Assembly (NCBI RefSeq): GCF_001625305.1
Contig: NW_017804353.1
Coordinates: forward strand, 5,871,673 to 5,935,672
Length of the DNA stretch: 64,000 bases
Reading direction: 5' to 3'
DNA from: Branchiostoma belcheri
Taxonomy: Eukaryota > Chordata > Leptocardii > Amphioxiformes > Branchiostomatidae
In this document: positions 24,501-32,252 of the stretch, one piece after another
Layout: every line of letters starts with the position of its first letter
How positions within the stretch are numbered: position 1 is the first letter of the stretch
The notes under the pieces: generated by a model
The model's database searches: none
What the model was told of the DNA's origin: nothing
The model's input: the letters and a program-made list of their open reading frames with translations, nothing else
Position numbers and translations under genes: made by a program

Positions 24501-27500
24501 AATTCAGTCTTCAGCACCTTCACAAGCTCGAAGGGAAATCTCTCGTGGAAGATGCGGTTGATACGAGCACCGCCGGAGAGCTCTACTGTGTCGATCTGGT
24601 CACCGGAACCTTCAATCCGCTTGTCGAAATCCACGCCAAATGTGTTCACCATCCTTGAAGTATAAAACACTCATTTGTCAAGGTTTCCTTCAAATGGTTA
24701 TGCAATGCAAAATAGACAAGCAGAGCAATGCACACAGTCATAACCAGGATGGCAGAATATACGGTGGCTGCACTAAACTTTCTGTTGGGTGTTTGGTCAA
24801 AGGTGCCTGAGAATTTTGTCCATGAACTTTCCCAACAACAACAGTTGGATTAATTTTTTTAGGATGTCATCCTTAAATACACCAACACAGCCTTAAACGA
24901 TACATTCTGTACAAGTGCTATTGACGTTTTATGTTCCGGATTTCACGCAGCCATAGTATATTCTGCCAACATGCTTCTAAATGAAATGTACAATAATTGC
25001 ACATACATTGTAGTAGTCAAACTGGCAGGTAGTAATTCACATCAGTATGATTGCATAGTGCAATATCTCTGTAAATTTTGTACAGTGACATACAAGTATC
25101 TCTATACTTAGCTATGTAAGAGCAATAAATAAATAAAAATAACAATAACAGTAAAGGTCTTTCATTTAATATTCAATGTGAATCTTGAGATACTGACTGT
25201 AGCATGGCCTTGGTTTTCCTGGTGGGGTCGTCAGGGCGGAAGTTTTTGTACTCCTCCACCTCCTTCTCCATACCCAGCAGCTGTCCCTGCAGCTTGTTCC
25301 GCAGGACAGGCAGCGTGTCCCGGATGTGGTTTGTCAGTTGCTGAAACACGACAGACATTCACATTTAAGTCATCATCACAAAGATTCCTGATGCAGATCT
25401 ACTTAGTTCATTGTTTTCCAAGACATAACAATGCCTGCTTTCTATTTCTACAGAAACAAAATTAATACCTTAAGTCTTATTTTTTTTAATACCAACATCA
25501 AGTTGCTTCTATCACAGTAAAGAAATAGTGGTAAGTGGCATCGCCATGTGTTACGGTCCTATCATGCAAGAAGCAGCCAAGGGAGGGAGAATGGGGGGTA
25601 AGCAATGGAAAAGATGATTTTAGAGAATGGACTGGCACAACACTACTTGAAATGCTAGGAAGAGAAGAAAACCGGGAAGGTGGAAAAACTGGATATGATC
25701 GTCTTTGGTGCCCCAACAGTCGACTAAGGGATAGGTGATACAAAATGAATGTTTGGCAAATCTGTATGATTACTATTTACCTGGTTGAGAGTTTTCTGCA
25801 GATAAGGTGTCCCCATGCGGTCTGCCAGGTGCCTGTACGCGGGGTGACTCAGGAAGAACTTGCGCTCGGCTGCTAGAGCTGCCTTAATGTCCTTCCTGCC
25901 ATCAATGTCTGCCTGGCTCCGGTTCACAACTCCAATGTACCCTAAACAGTCACATAATGTACGATCAGTATCCATTGAAAGACAGCAGAAAAACTTAACT
26001 AACACACATAACTACATGCACCATAATGTGACTTGTAAGGTTCTTTTTACGTCACTATCTATATCACATAATACATAATTTGCTTCACCAAGAGAAAAAT
26101 ATTTCAGCAAAAGTGGGCAACTTTTCCAGCAAGAAAATGTGAGCACCACCCAATAATGTAGAAAAGAACTACAAAGTAATGTGTCTTACTCTAACTTAGT
26201 AGGTGCAGGCTAGATATGAATATGAAGCAGTCAGCTCTAACTTGGAGGTTTTGGTATGTAAATAAGAGAATCAAAAGAAAGAAAAGAACAAAGAAATACC
26301 TTATGAGAGTGCATCCAAGCAGGTCACAAATAATGTTGAAGGTGTGGAGAGTGTAGCTTTTTCACCAAAGATATGCATTATGCTGGCCTTAGTTAAATTA
26401 GCAGCATTTAGGAAGAACTATCCATTCAACTTCAGGTATACACTAATGTACAATGTATGTGTACATATTCAGGCATTTATAGTGGCTACCACATTGTATT
26501 CCAGTTACTATACACTTGGAAGGGAAAGCTGGAGAGAATGTGGTTAATCTACTAAGATGTGTGAAAGCTGTATATTTGGGAAGGGGGTGATATAGAGTAG
26601 GAAATGATTCCAAAGTCACAGTCAATCTGTATCCACTGTTGACTTCTTGAGTGCCTGCAACAGACAACTATAGGTAGAGTTTGACAACTACGGCAGCTAG
26701 GCTACGATCTGTCAGAGCAGCAAACCTCTGCGGAGGGGGTAGGTCTTGTTGTCCAGAATGTCGCCGGCGTGGGTTCCCTGGTCCATCAGGTCCAGCTTGG
26801 TCAGTACCCCGATCGTACGCATCCCTGCAAGCGGCACAAGACGGCACGTTTTATCGCTATGTAAGTTCACAAGGGCACCTTACCTCTGCGCAGAGGGTAG
26901 GTCCGGTTCTCGAGTACGTTTCGAGCGTCCGTGCCTTCGTCCATGAGGTCTAGCTTGGTAATGACACCAATGGTGCGCATGCCTGGAAAAAATGGTTAAG
27001 ACAGACACAACAGGGACATGTTAGGGTTGGCTGTTGTCGTCAGGGCAGTCTCTAGACGGTGGTACAATGTGTGTTCTCCATTTTGTGAGAATCAAACTTT
27101 TGAATCACTTTACCTTTCTCCTACTGACTGTGAAATCATGCATTGGATTTTGGCAATCGTTACCATCTAAAATCAAAATTTACAGAAGTGAACAGGCCTA
27201 GAGACATCCCCGACTGGACTTTTATTTCCAACTCACAAAAATTTTCCACGAATCGCTGAGACACCACTTGCCAAGAACACAGAAAACCAAACCAGACTCT
27301 AGAAAAGAAAGGAACTGAAAGAGTTTAAGTTTCAAAGTTAGAGTAAAATACCATCACAGACTGGCATCATCAAGTAAGAAAACTGAAACTTTCAAGTTGT
27401 TACCACCAACACATGTTAGTCAACCTGAAAATAGATCATCAAAGAATAGGAGCAAACCAAAGCATAGTATATCATACACAAGTTATGTTCAAGAGTAAAG

Positions 27501-28785
27501 CATCATATAATAAAGCAGGCATCATAACTCATTACATAATCACATACAAAGAGGGTGCCACCATTGCATAGTAAAAATAGTTAATACTGTTTAACTGTAA
27601 AGCATAGTACAAGTGTGATATAATCATTTTCAAACACAGGAATGGGAACATTACTGTTATAAGGAAATCAAGCAACTGAGAAATGGTGAGGTCACTGAAC
27701 ATCATTGAATCATGCAACTTTTTCAAAACACAAGTTGACTTGGATTATAAATAAAGATAGCGATGATGATGATGATGAAAGATAGTAGACAAAACCATCA
27801 CATTTTCCATTAAGATGATAAAGATTGGTTACATCGGTATAGGTTTTTATCAATGTGCTAATATTATCATGGAAATGTTAGGCAAAAGTAAGTCCAAACA
27901 CGCGATCCTACCCTGTGGGTCAACTTCCTTGGCTATCTTGAGGGCGTCAGAGTTAGCCAGGTCCTGGTTGGCCGGTGAGACGGCCAGGATGAGACAGTTG
28001 TCCTTGGTGATGAACTGGAGGAGCATGTCTCTGATCTGCTGCTCAATGTCGGGAGGCTGGTCACCAACAGGGACCTTTGTCATACCCGGAAGGTCAATCA
28101 GGGTCAAGTTCAGGACTGGAAGGGTGGAGAACATCGAACAACTTCAGCACAATTTGTGTTTGTCTTTGCAATCAGACATTTTAATCTAAAGGTTTTTTTT
28201 TTCTGTTTACCGAAGAAAAACATATTGTTTTTGCTACGTTTTCTTTTCTTCCGTTCCAAACACTGGCCTCTGATCTAGCCAATGACCTGATTCGTTAACG
28301 TCTCTGGTGTTGGGTTACAACTTAGTTATAATGTTACAATTTTATAGTAGGAGGAATTTATACTCCTGTCTGATCATATATATGAATGTATTTAAGTAAC
28401 AATTAGCAGACGCCTGCACAGAACCCCAATTTTTCACTTTTTTTGTTGGATTTTTGGTCAATGTTGCATTAAAATTTTGCCTGGTGCATACGATATTTTT
28501 TCCAACATAACATTTGGAAACTACAGACGGAGTGTTGATCTTATATGCGCGAATACAACCTTATATGGGAATGCTGCTGACGTGCTATCTACATCTATGT
28601 TCTACTACATATGGATCATACCATGTTGGACTCACCGTGGGGGGAGTAGACCCTCAGGTTGATGGGGACAGGAGAGATCCCTTTGTTGGATCCCGTCATC
28701 CGATCCGTCTCTGCCTCGATCTCCGCACGGATCTCGTGGAAATCCGAGAACATCTTCCCCTTGGCGTGCAGAAACTCTCCATATT
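9516..28785 (-). CDS. DNM: classical dynamin GTPase, partial (first exons missing), multi-exon
   Basis: Large GTPase that assembles on membrane necks and drives vesicle scission in endocytosis. The exon chain encodes, in order, the GTPase domain from just after the P-loop ([18 protein letters not shown] with G3 DLPG; G4 TKLD), the stalk ([18 protein letters not shown]), a PH domain (IRKGWLTI...SWFKDEE), the GTPase effector domain ([19 protein letters not shown]) and a proline/arginine-rich tail for SH3 partners. One exon of each alternative pair gives 815 residues here; about 80 N-terminal residues (two exons, P-loop) are missing. Human dynamins are about 860-870, so the length fits. The order of domains including PH and PRD excludes Drp1 and Mx. 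Three segments are duplicated as alternative exons. Confidence 0.95.
10113..10223 (-). CDS. DNM: dynamin exon U: proline-rich domain
   Basis: Encodes [20 protein letters not shown] then [17 protein letters not shown]. It includes the PSRPAP class of SH3-binding motif. Acceptor GACATTCCCAG, donor GTATAG. Confidence 0.9.
10350..10625. repeat. tandem repeat, about 73-bp unit, 3-4 copies, with CCAAT boxes
   Basis: The string AGCCAATCAAAA-...-GTGCAAGCTGTGTCTG-...-CCAATGAAAGTGTAGCTTTCAG recurs with starts near 10359, 10431, 10506 and 10579. Each unit holds two CCAAT pentamers (CCAATCA and CCAATGA) about 40 bases apart. It sits in a dynamin intron between exons T and U. Confidence 0.8.
11486..11602 (-). 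CDS. DNM: dynamin exon T: proline-rich domain
   Basis: Encodes [20 protein letters not shown] then [19 protein letters not shown]. The Pro/Arg-rich content with PxxP motifs suits SH3 ligands. Acceptor GGCCTGTCCCCAG, donor GTAAGT. Confidence 0.9.
12336..12371 (-). CDS. DNM: dynamin exon S: 36-nt proline-rich exon, copy 3 of 3
   Basis: Acceptor CTATGCACACAG, donor GTTAGT, encoding [11 protein letters not shown] between split Arg codons. It continues the pattern of exons Q and R with two extra codons. Confidence 0.72.
12842..12865. repeat. AAAAG microsatellite
   Basis: Short run of AAAGA/AAAAG units in a dynamin intron. Confidence 0.6.
13380..13610. repeat. degenerate tandem repeat of TACCATCAGTACTG-like units
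   Basis: Variants of GCTACCATCAGTACTG recur about nine times with irregular spacing. It lies in the dynamin intron just past exon R. No coding role is likely. Confidence 0.65.
13630..13659 (-). CDS. DNM: dynamin exon R: 30-nt proline-rich exon, copy 2 of 3
   Basis: Acceptor CCGTTCACGCAG, donor GTAACC, encoding NLPPPLSPT between split Arg codons. Homologous to exon Q by length, phase and the LxPPPxSPT pattern. Confidence 0.78.
14259..14288 (-). CDS. DNM: dynamin exon Q: 30-nt proline-rich exon, copy 1 of 3
   Basis: Acceptor with a strong tract (CTCTGCCCTTTCCAG) and donor GTAAAC flank 30 bases encoding GLQPPPSPT between split Arg codons. Related exons are at 13630-13659 and 12336-12371. All share phase and length divisible by three, so each can be skipped without frame loss. 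Confidence 0.8.
14916..15100 (-). CDS. DNM: dynamin exon P: GED end and start of proline-rich tail
   Basis: Encodes [20 protein letters not shown] then [20 protein letters not shown] and [20 protein letters not shown] to NR. Acceptor CCTTTCCCAG, donor GTAACA. The end (WLPPPSPSQ) resembles the three small exons downstream. Confidence 0.95.
15696..15899 (-). CDS. DNM: dynamin exon O: GTPase effector domain, first part
   Basis: Encodes [20 protein letters not shown] then [40 protein letters not shown] and HLYSSGDQ. Acceptor TGTTTCTCCACAG, donor GTGAGG. Confidence 0.96.
17341..17476 (-). CDS. DNM: dynamin exon N: PH domain end
   Basis: Encodes [20 protein letters not shown] then [20 protein letters not shown] to SEESS. 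It includes the final PH helix ([14 protein letters not shown]). Acceptor ACCTTGTGTAG, donor GTAAGT. Confidence 0.95.
17947..18056 (-). CDS. DNM: dynamin exon M: PH domain, middle
   Basis: Encodes [20 protein letters not shown] then [17 protein letters not shown]. Acceptor CCAAACCCCAG, donor GTAGGC. Confidence 0.94.
18534..18647 (-). CDS. DNM: dynamin exon L: PH domain, first half
   Basis: Encodes [20 protein letters not shown] then [18 protein letters not shown]. This is the phosphoinositide-binding PH domain (RKGWL, WFVLT motifs). Acceptor GTGACCTGTAG, donor GTGGGT; phase 0 both ends. Confidence 0.95.
19264..19321 (-). CDS. DNM: dynamin exon K2: stalk-PH linker, alternative copy 2
   Basis: Fifty-eight nucleotides encoding [19 protein letters not shown]. 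Acceptor CACTTGCAG, donor GTTTGAAC. It starts AQQ like vertebrate dynamin and ends GNQ like K1. A length of 58 means exactly one of K1 and K2 must be used to stay in frame with the PH exon. Confidence 0.88.
19412..19469 (-). CDS. DNM: dynamin exon K1: stalk-PH linker, alternative copy 1
   Basis: Fifty-eight nucleotides encoding [19 protein letters not shown] after the split Asn/Asp codon. Acceptor CCACTTCCAG, donor GTGTGTT. It aligns with the vertebrate AQQ...KKKTSGNQ linker. Homologous exon K2 follows after 90 bases. Confidence 0.88.
19788..19817 (-). CDS. DNM: dynamin candidate 30-nt cassette microexon
   Basis: A pyrimidine-rich acceptor (TTTCTTTATCTTATAG) is followed by 30 bases and the donor GTAAGC. 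Inserted between exon J and exon K it adds [10 protein letters not shown] in frame, because it starts and ends at the same phase as that junction. Optional small inserts in the stalk-PH linker are plausible in dynamins. Confidence 0.55.
20788..20814 (-). CDS. DNM: dynamin possible 27-nt cassette microexon
   Basis: Between J2 and K1, CTAG precedes 27 bases that would add ATARSEGKR in frame and are followed by a strong donor GCG-GTAAGT. Length divisible by three and phase match the junction, but the upstream pyrimidine tract is weak, so this may be chance. Confidence 0.3.
22565..22635 (-). CDS. DNM: dynamin exon J2: stalk end, alternative copy 2
   Basis: Seventy-one nucleotides encoding [20 protein letters not shown] then GFA plus GA. 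Acceptor TTCCGCACACAG, donor GTAAGAGG. The core NLAY-NTNHEDF is kept and hydrophobic positions change conservatively relative to J1. It is more GC-rich and uses different codons, so the duplication is not recent. Confidence 0.9.
22716..22786 (-). CDS. DNM: dynamin exon J1: stalk end, alternative copy 1
   Basis: Seventy-one nucleotides encoding [20 protein letters not shown] then GFA plus AA of the next codon. Acceptor CATCACAG, donor GTAAGATG. It is followed 80 bases on by homologous exon J2. Because 71 is not a multiple of three, using both copies or neither breaks the frame. Confidence 0.92.
23293..23379 (-). CDS. DNM: dynamin exon I: stalk
   Basis: Encodes [20 protein letters not shown] then EREQRAKDQ (29 residues). 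Acceptor AAATTTCAG, donor GTATGATG; phase 0 at both ends. Confidence 0.93.
23519..23657 (-). CDS. DNM: dynamin exon H: stalk
   Basis: Encodes [20 protein letters not shown] then [20 protein letters not shown] to RQCGEK. Acceptor CATGTTTTCAG, donor GTTGGATC. In vertebrates this region is alternatively spliced (exon 10a/10b); I found only one version here. Confidence 0.93.
24074..24141 (-). CDS. DNM: dynamin exon G: stalk
   Basis: Short exon (68 nt) encoding [20 protein letters not shown] then GVR. Acceptor CCCCCTTCAG, donor GTAGGG; ends two bases into an Arg codon completed by the next exon. Confidence 0.93.
24290..24490 (-). repeat. dispersed repeat with tRNA-T-arm-like GAACTC/TTCGAAT end
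   Basis: The segment carries CCTAAGGACTAC and ends in GGGATTCGAACTCCCAACCT, whose complement resembles the T-arm box (GTTCGAATCC) of a tRNA. Similar text (ACCCCTACTCTTTT..., GGGATCTTTCACGG, CACGGGACCTCC) occurs at 23945-24010, 48540-48620 and 49890-50030. I read it as pieces of a SINE-like dispersed repeat in introns, not as a functional tRNA. Confidence 0.45.
24518..24653 (-). CDS. DNM: dynamin exon F: stalk
   Basis: Encodes [20 protein letters not shown] then [20 protein letters not shown] to FELVK. Acceptor ATACTTCAAG, donor GTGCTG. The sequence is nearly identical to vertebrate dynamins in this segment. Confidence 0.94.
25198..25340 (-). CDS. DNM: dynamin exon E: stalk start
   Basis: Encodes [20 protein letters not shown] to [16 protein letters not shown]. 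Acceptor ACGTGTTTCAG. The donor is GTCAGT after CTACA, chosen because it joins in frame with the G that opens the next exon (giving LQMVNTFG, as in vertebrate LLQMVQQF). Confidence 0.93.
25781..25941 (-). CDS. DNM: dynamin exon D: end of GTPase domain
   Basis: Encodes [20 protein letters not shown] through [20 protein letters not shown] to QKTLNQ. It contains the G5-like NRSQ motif. Acceptor GACTGTTTAG, donor GTAAATAG; ends in phase 0. Confidence 0.95.
26726..26824 (-). CDS. DNM: dynamin exon C2: G4 motif, alternative copy 2
   Basis: Ninety-nine nucleotides encoding [20 protein letters not shown] then [17 protein letters not shown] and the PLRRG end are intact, but the middle differs from exon C1 ([13 protein letters not shown] versus [13 protein letters not shown]). 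Acceptor GCCGCTTGCAG, donor GTTTGC, which is weaker than that of C1. It is open, in phase and has diverged under apparent constraint, so it is read as a working alternative exon rather than a relic. Confidence 0.88.
26884..26982 (-). CDS. DNM: dynamin exon C1: G4 motif, alternative copy 1
   Basis: Ninety-nine nucleotides encoding [20 protein letters not shown] then [13 protein letters not shown], including G4 TKLD. Acceptor TTTTTTCCAG, donor GTAAGG. This copy is the closer to vertebrate dynamin (MDEGTDAR). It is followed after only 59 bases by a second, homologous exon of the same length and phase. Confidence 0.93.
27912..28115 (-). CDS. DNM: dynamin exon B: GTPase domain with G3 (DLPG)
   Basis: Encodes [20 protein letters not shown] then [15 protein letters not shown] to EVDPQG. 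It contains the G3 motif DLPG and the switch II region. Acceptor CCCTTCCAG, donor GTAGGATC; starts phase 2, ends one base into a Gly codon. Confidence 0.96.
28636..28785 (-). CDS. DNM: dynamin exon A: GTPase domain, before G3
   Basis: Encodes [12 protein letters not shown]... through GTNKG-type motif [20 protein letters not shown], about residues 79-129 of human DNM1. The acceptor TTCTGTTACAG precedes 28785 and the donor GTGAG follows 28636. The exon starts in phase 2 (two bases of a Glu codon), so at least one coding exon lies upstream. Confidence 0.95.
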
Positions 28786-28812
28786 CTGTAACAGAAAACA
28801 TATAATAAAGGG

Positions 28813-28983
28813 TTAATGCACTGCCCCGAGTTGTATATGGTGTCATAACTGCATGAGCAGCTGCCATAACCACCGAATAAACCACCGTGTGAGCGAAGCG
28901 AACGAGGTGGTTTATGAGGTGGTTATGGCAGCTGCCCATGCAGTTATGACACCATATACAACGAGGAAAAGGCAGTGCATTAA
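28813..28983. mobile_element. palindromic MITE with TTAA ends
   Basis: TTAATGCACTGCC at the left is the exact complement of GGCAGTGCATTAA at the right. Inside, GTATATGGTGTCATAACTGC and GCTGCCATAACCACC pair with their complements, so almost the whole 171 bp folds into one hairpin. TTAA at both ends would fit a piggyBac-type target, but the family is unknown. It lies 28 bp upstream of dynamin exon A. Confidence 0.8.
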
Positions 28984-28986
28984 AAT

Positions 28987-29355
28987 TATTATCATATAGC
29001 CTATCCAAACTGTCAATCAACACAATTCCTGTTTGAAATACAACAGCTTTAATATATATACATACATAAAAATACATTCGAATATATTATACGCTTTAAA
29101 ACAAATATGGATAATTTCATTTAATGCAAATTGTAGTTTAAATGAAGCTAAACAAAAAAGTTTATTGGACAGAAAAATGCTACAAAGGTTTACAGAAAGA
29201 GTCGCATGCCCCTATACCCTATAACATAATGGTATCAGCCATAACACGACGTGCTGTTATTCCGCCATAACACCACATGTGCTGTTATCGGGAAATAACA
29301 GCACGGGTATCCGGGCCTCTGATTGGTCCACGCCGTCCGGCTATATGATAATACA
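28987..29355. mobile_element. related hairpin-rich element between dynamin exon A and the TRIM gene
   Basis: ATTATCATATAGCC near 28990 is inverted as GGCTATATGATAAT near 29340, and CGTGCTGTTATT/AATAACAGCACG form an inner hairpin (29250-29310). The right subterminal part (CTGATTGGT...CTATATGATAAT) recurs at 56388-56420, tying it to the element at 56221-56420. Confidence 0.55.
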
Positions 29356-29561
29356 GTTTAACAGCCAAAGTGATACACGCAGGTAGGGGTGCAAAGGTCA
29401 ATGGTCAAAGTTTCGTGACGTCAGCCTTCCGAAACTGAGTTCCGAGAAGCCACTGTGACCAGTTCCACAATTACCAGCCGTATTTAGATCTTAGTCTTAC
29501 CAACCAAGTAAGACTACAGCTTAGCAACTTAGTCATTAGTACCAACAGTCTTTGTGGCACA

Positions 29562-31766
29562 ATGGCGAGTAAAAAGCAAGAATCTGCCGAGGTTGACGAG
29601 AAGTTCCTGACGTGCGCGATCTGCATGCTGCACTTCCGGGACCCCAGAATCCTGCCATGTCTGCACACATTTTGCAAACAATGTCTGCAAGAATGGGCCA
29701 CCAAACAACAGCCGCTGGAGTGTCCAACCTGCCACAAACGGGTCAGTCTTTCAGAACAAAGTGTTGGCAGACTCATGAGCAACTATTACGTCAACAAACT
29801 GCTGGACTTCGCGGCCGTGAAGAAAGGGGCGGAGCCAGGTGTGCCGTGCCAGGTGTGCGAGGGGAAGGAGGGAGGATCGCGGGTATGGTGCGTACAGTGT
29901 GCCGTTCTGCTCTGTGAGTCCTGTACAAACACACATCGCAAGTTTCCTGCCATGAGAGGGCATCAGATCGTGACCAAAGAGAACCTCGAAGCCTCTGAAG
30001 GTGTTCCCAGCAACTTTCAGCGTAAAGCCTTCTGCCCGAAGCACGAACAACAAGTTTTAAGTTTCTACTGTGAACCTTGTCAGACTCTGGTCTGTGTCGA
30101 CTGTACTGTTGTTGATCATCGACGGAGTGATCAACACAATCCCGTAGACATCGTCGCCGTCGCTGAGAGAAAGAAACAAGATCTACAAGAACTGTTACTG
30201 AAAGTCGAGCCTAGAGAAAAAGTCGTGCGAGCGACCCTGAGTAAAGTGGAGACGGAAATATTGGAGTTGCCAACAATGGCAGAGGCAGCGATTGAAAAGG
30301 CCACAGAATATTTTGACGAACTGATCGCCTTGATTCAAGACAGAAAAGAAGAGGTTGTCAAAGAAATAGGCTCAAGCCTCAAGAGAGTCGGAGCATGTCT
30401 GGACACACAGAAAGAAGCGATGGAGTTTGAGTTAACCGGACTGATCATGGCGTCTGAGTTCTGTAAACAAGCATTGGAACACCGTAGTGACGTGCACGTC
30501 ATCGAGGTCGAGGGTCAAGTACGACAGAGGGTGGAAGAACTACTGACAACTCCAACCGACCTGACAGCCCGACCGAGTCACGTCGTGTTCTCGGAGGGGA
30601 CGGCTGTGGAGGAGCTCAGAGATGCCGTGGGCCAGGCGGGGTTCGTACAAGTCAAAGTAAAGGTAGACGCATCTAAATGTTCACTTGATATAAAACCTGT
30701 CGTGGTAGAGTGTAGAAATGTCTCTCTCTTCAGCACAATTGATAGAAATGGGCGACTTTGTTCTGTGCCCAAAGATGACATCACAGCCCTCCTAACGGAC
30801 CCCTTGGGCCGGGCGGTACCAACACAGCTGCAGCAGAAGGGCAAGGGATTGTGGGAAATCTCCTACACACCCGAGGTCACCGGCAACCATAGGTTAGAGG
30901 TCAAGGTGAACGGCATGTCTGTGGCGGGAAGTCCGTATGACGTCATAGTGGAAATCAGGGACACCCCAGTCTTAACCATCGGAGGAGAAGGAGGTGGGGA
31001 GGTAGAACTTTCTTGCCCATCAGATGTAGCAGTGGACATGGATGGTAACATTGCAGTCTTGGAGGCAGGGAACAGACGGGTTCAGATAGTCGATTCCATG
31101 ACTGGCCAGTCGCTTAGGTGTTTCTTGCTTGATGGTGAGGATTCGTTCGGCATAGACACTGACTCCAGTGGACAGTTTTTGGTGACGTCGGAAAACATGT
31201 TCAGCGCTGGCAAACAAGCAGTCTTTGTGTACTCAAAGGAAGGAAAACTCACAAGAACCGTAAAACCTGACTGTTTACAGCATGCGACTGGTGTTGCAGT
31301 TCTGAAGGACGGCCGCATGGTGGTGGCGGATAACAGGCAGATGTCGTGTCTCCTCCTGCAGCATGACGGGAGTCACATCCGGGACATCGGCAAGGGGCAG
31401 CTACAAAACCCATGGTTCATAGCGGTGGACGAATCACGTGACCTTCTCTTTGTCACTGACACCGCTGCCCATAAAGTGTTCGTGTTCGACCTTGAGGGGA
31501 AGTTGAAGTTTAGTTTTGGTAAATTTGGGGAGAGTGATGGAGAGTTCAACCGTCCATCGGGGATGACGTTAGACCCGGCAGGAAGCATTATCGTAGCGGA
31601 CCTGAATAACCGCCGTCTGCAGGAGTTCAGGCCTGACGGGACGTACCTGAGAACCGTGGCCGCAGTTCAGGCGGGAAGCCCCGCTGGAATCGCGATGACA
31701 CCGGATGGCCACATAGCTGTAGCGTGTTTTTCTGGACATTGTGTCGAGTTGTACAGGTACATGTAG
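29562..31766 (+). CDS. TRIM-NHL protein: RING, two B-boxes, coiled coil, filamin repeat, NHL repeats (734 aa)
   Basis: Likely E3 ubiquitin ligase acting in the cytoplasm with the NHL propeller as substrate or RNA platform. A C3HC4 RING is at about residues 18-58 (CAIC...CLHTFCKQC...CPTC), a first B-box at 92-134 (CQVC...CVQC...CESC), a second at 154-193 (CPKH...CEPC...CVDC), a predicted coiled coil to about 325, a filamin-type Ig repeat at 361-464 (ending GSPYDVIVE) and NHL-type repeats from 467 to the end (PSDVAVDMDGNI; PSGMTLDPAGSI). All zinc ligands look present. The order matches TRIM71-like proteins and the large amphioxus TRIM-NHL expansion; I do not assign an ortholog. The coding region is one exon on the strand opposite dynamin and DUOX. 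The context suggests nesting in a dynamin intron or a head-to-head neighbour. Confidence 0.95.
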   Translation: MASKKQESAEVDEKFLTCAICMLHFRDPRILPCLHTFCKQCLQEWATKQQPLECPTCHKRVSLSEQSVGRLMSNYYVNKLLDFAAVKKGAEPGVPCQVCEGKEGGSRVWCVQCAVLLCESCTNTHRKFPAMRGHQIVTKENLEASEGVPSNFQRKAFCPKHEQQVLSFYCEPCQTLVCVDCTVVDHRRSDQHNPVDIVAVAERKKQDLQELLLKVEPREKVVRATLSKVETEILELPTMAEAAIEKATEYFDELIALIQDRKEEVVKEIGSSLKRVGACLDTQKEAMEFELTGLIMASEFCKQALEHRSDVHVIEVEGQVRQRVEELLTTPTDLTARPSHVVFSEGTAVEELRDAVGQAGFVQVKVKVDASKCSLDIKPVVVECRNVSLFSTIDRNGRLCSVPKDDITALLTDPLGRAVPTQLQQKGKGLWEISYTPEVTGNHRLEVKVNGMSVAGSPYDVIVEIRDTPVLTIGGEGGGEVELSCPSDVAVDMDGNIAVLEAGNRRVQIVDSMTGQSLRCFLLDGEDSFGIDTDSSGQFLVTSENMFSAGKQAVFVYSKEGKLTRTVKPDCLQHATGVAVLKDGRMVVADNRQMSCLLLQHDGSHIRDIGKGQLQNPWFIAVDESRDLLFVTDTAAHKVFVFDLEGKLKFSFGKFGESDGEFNRPSGMTLDPAGSIIVADLNNRRLQEFRPDGTYLRTVAAVQAGSPAGIAMTPDGHIAVACFSGHCVELYRYM

Positions 31767-32246
31767 CTTTAAAGTTAAAACTTTATATAATGTAACATTA
31801 GGGCGATATAAGTCAATTTTCCGGTCATTGATTTTCAAACTATGTTGAATCTTTATATTGCATATGGGTGTCATTCAAGAAAAAAATTACACCATTCGAG
31901 TGTAATATTTTCTAGCTGGGTGTTTTCATTCAAAAAATGTGTGCACCTCGTGGGCTGTTTTTTACTGACAACCATAAATGAAGCAGAAGTATGAAATTAT
32001 AGCACAAATGTATTGAACAGTAGAAGTAAATGAAAATCATTAGAAGATTTTTTCAATCAAAATATTTCAAAATTTGGTGCAAAAAATGCCTTGTGTAAAC
32101 AAAGTACAGAATAGCTCATTGATTAGCTCATTATTTACATACTTGGTATCTGTTGATGTTCCACTTGCCGTAGATTACATACATTACATGTATGAAATTA
32201 CTATGATGTAAAACACTGTAATTTCAGAATTTCTTTTGATTATTCA

Positions 32247-32252
32247 AATAAA
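32247..32252 (+). other. possible polyadenylation signal of the TRIM gene
   Basis: AATAAA about 480 bases after the TRIM stop, followed by a T-rich stretch. It is the first clear signal downstream on this strand; actual use is not shown by sequence alone. Confidence 0.4.

Noticed and set aside
24437..24658. Plus-strand frame opposite dynamin exon F
   Set aside because: Antisense shadow of the conserved stalk exon.
29471..29782. Minus-strand open frames over the TRIM start
   Set aside because: Shadows of the RING-encoding plus-strand frame; no domain and no splice support.
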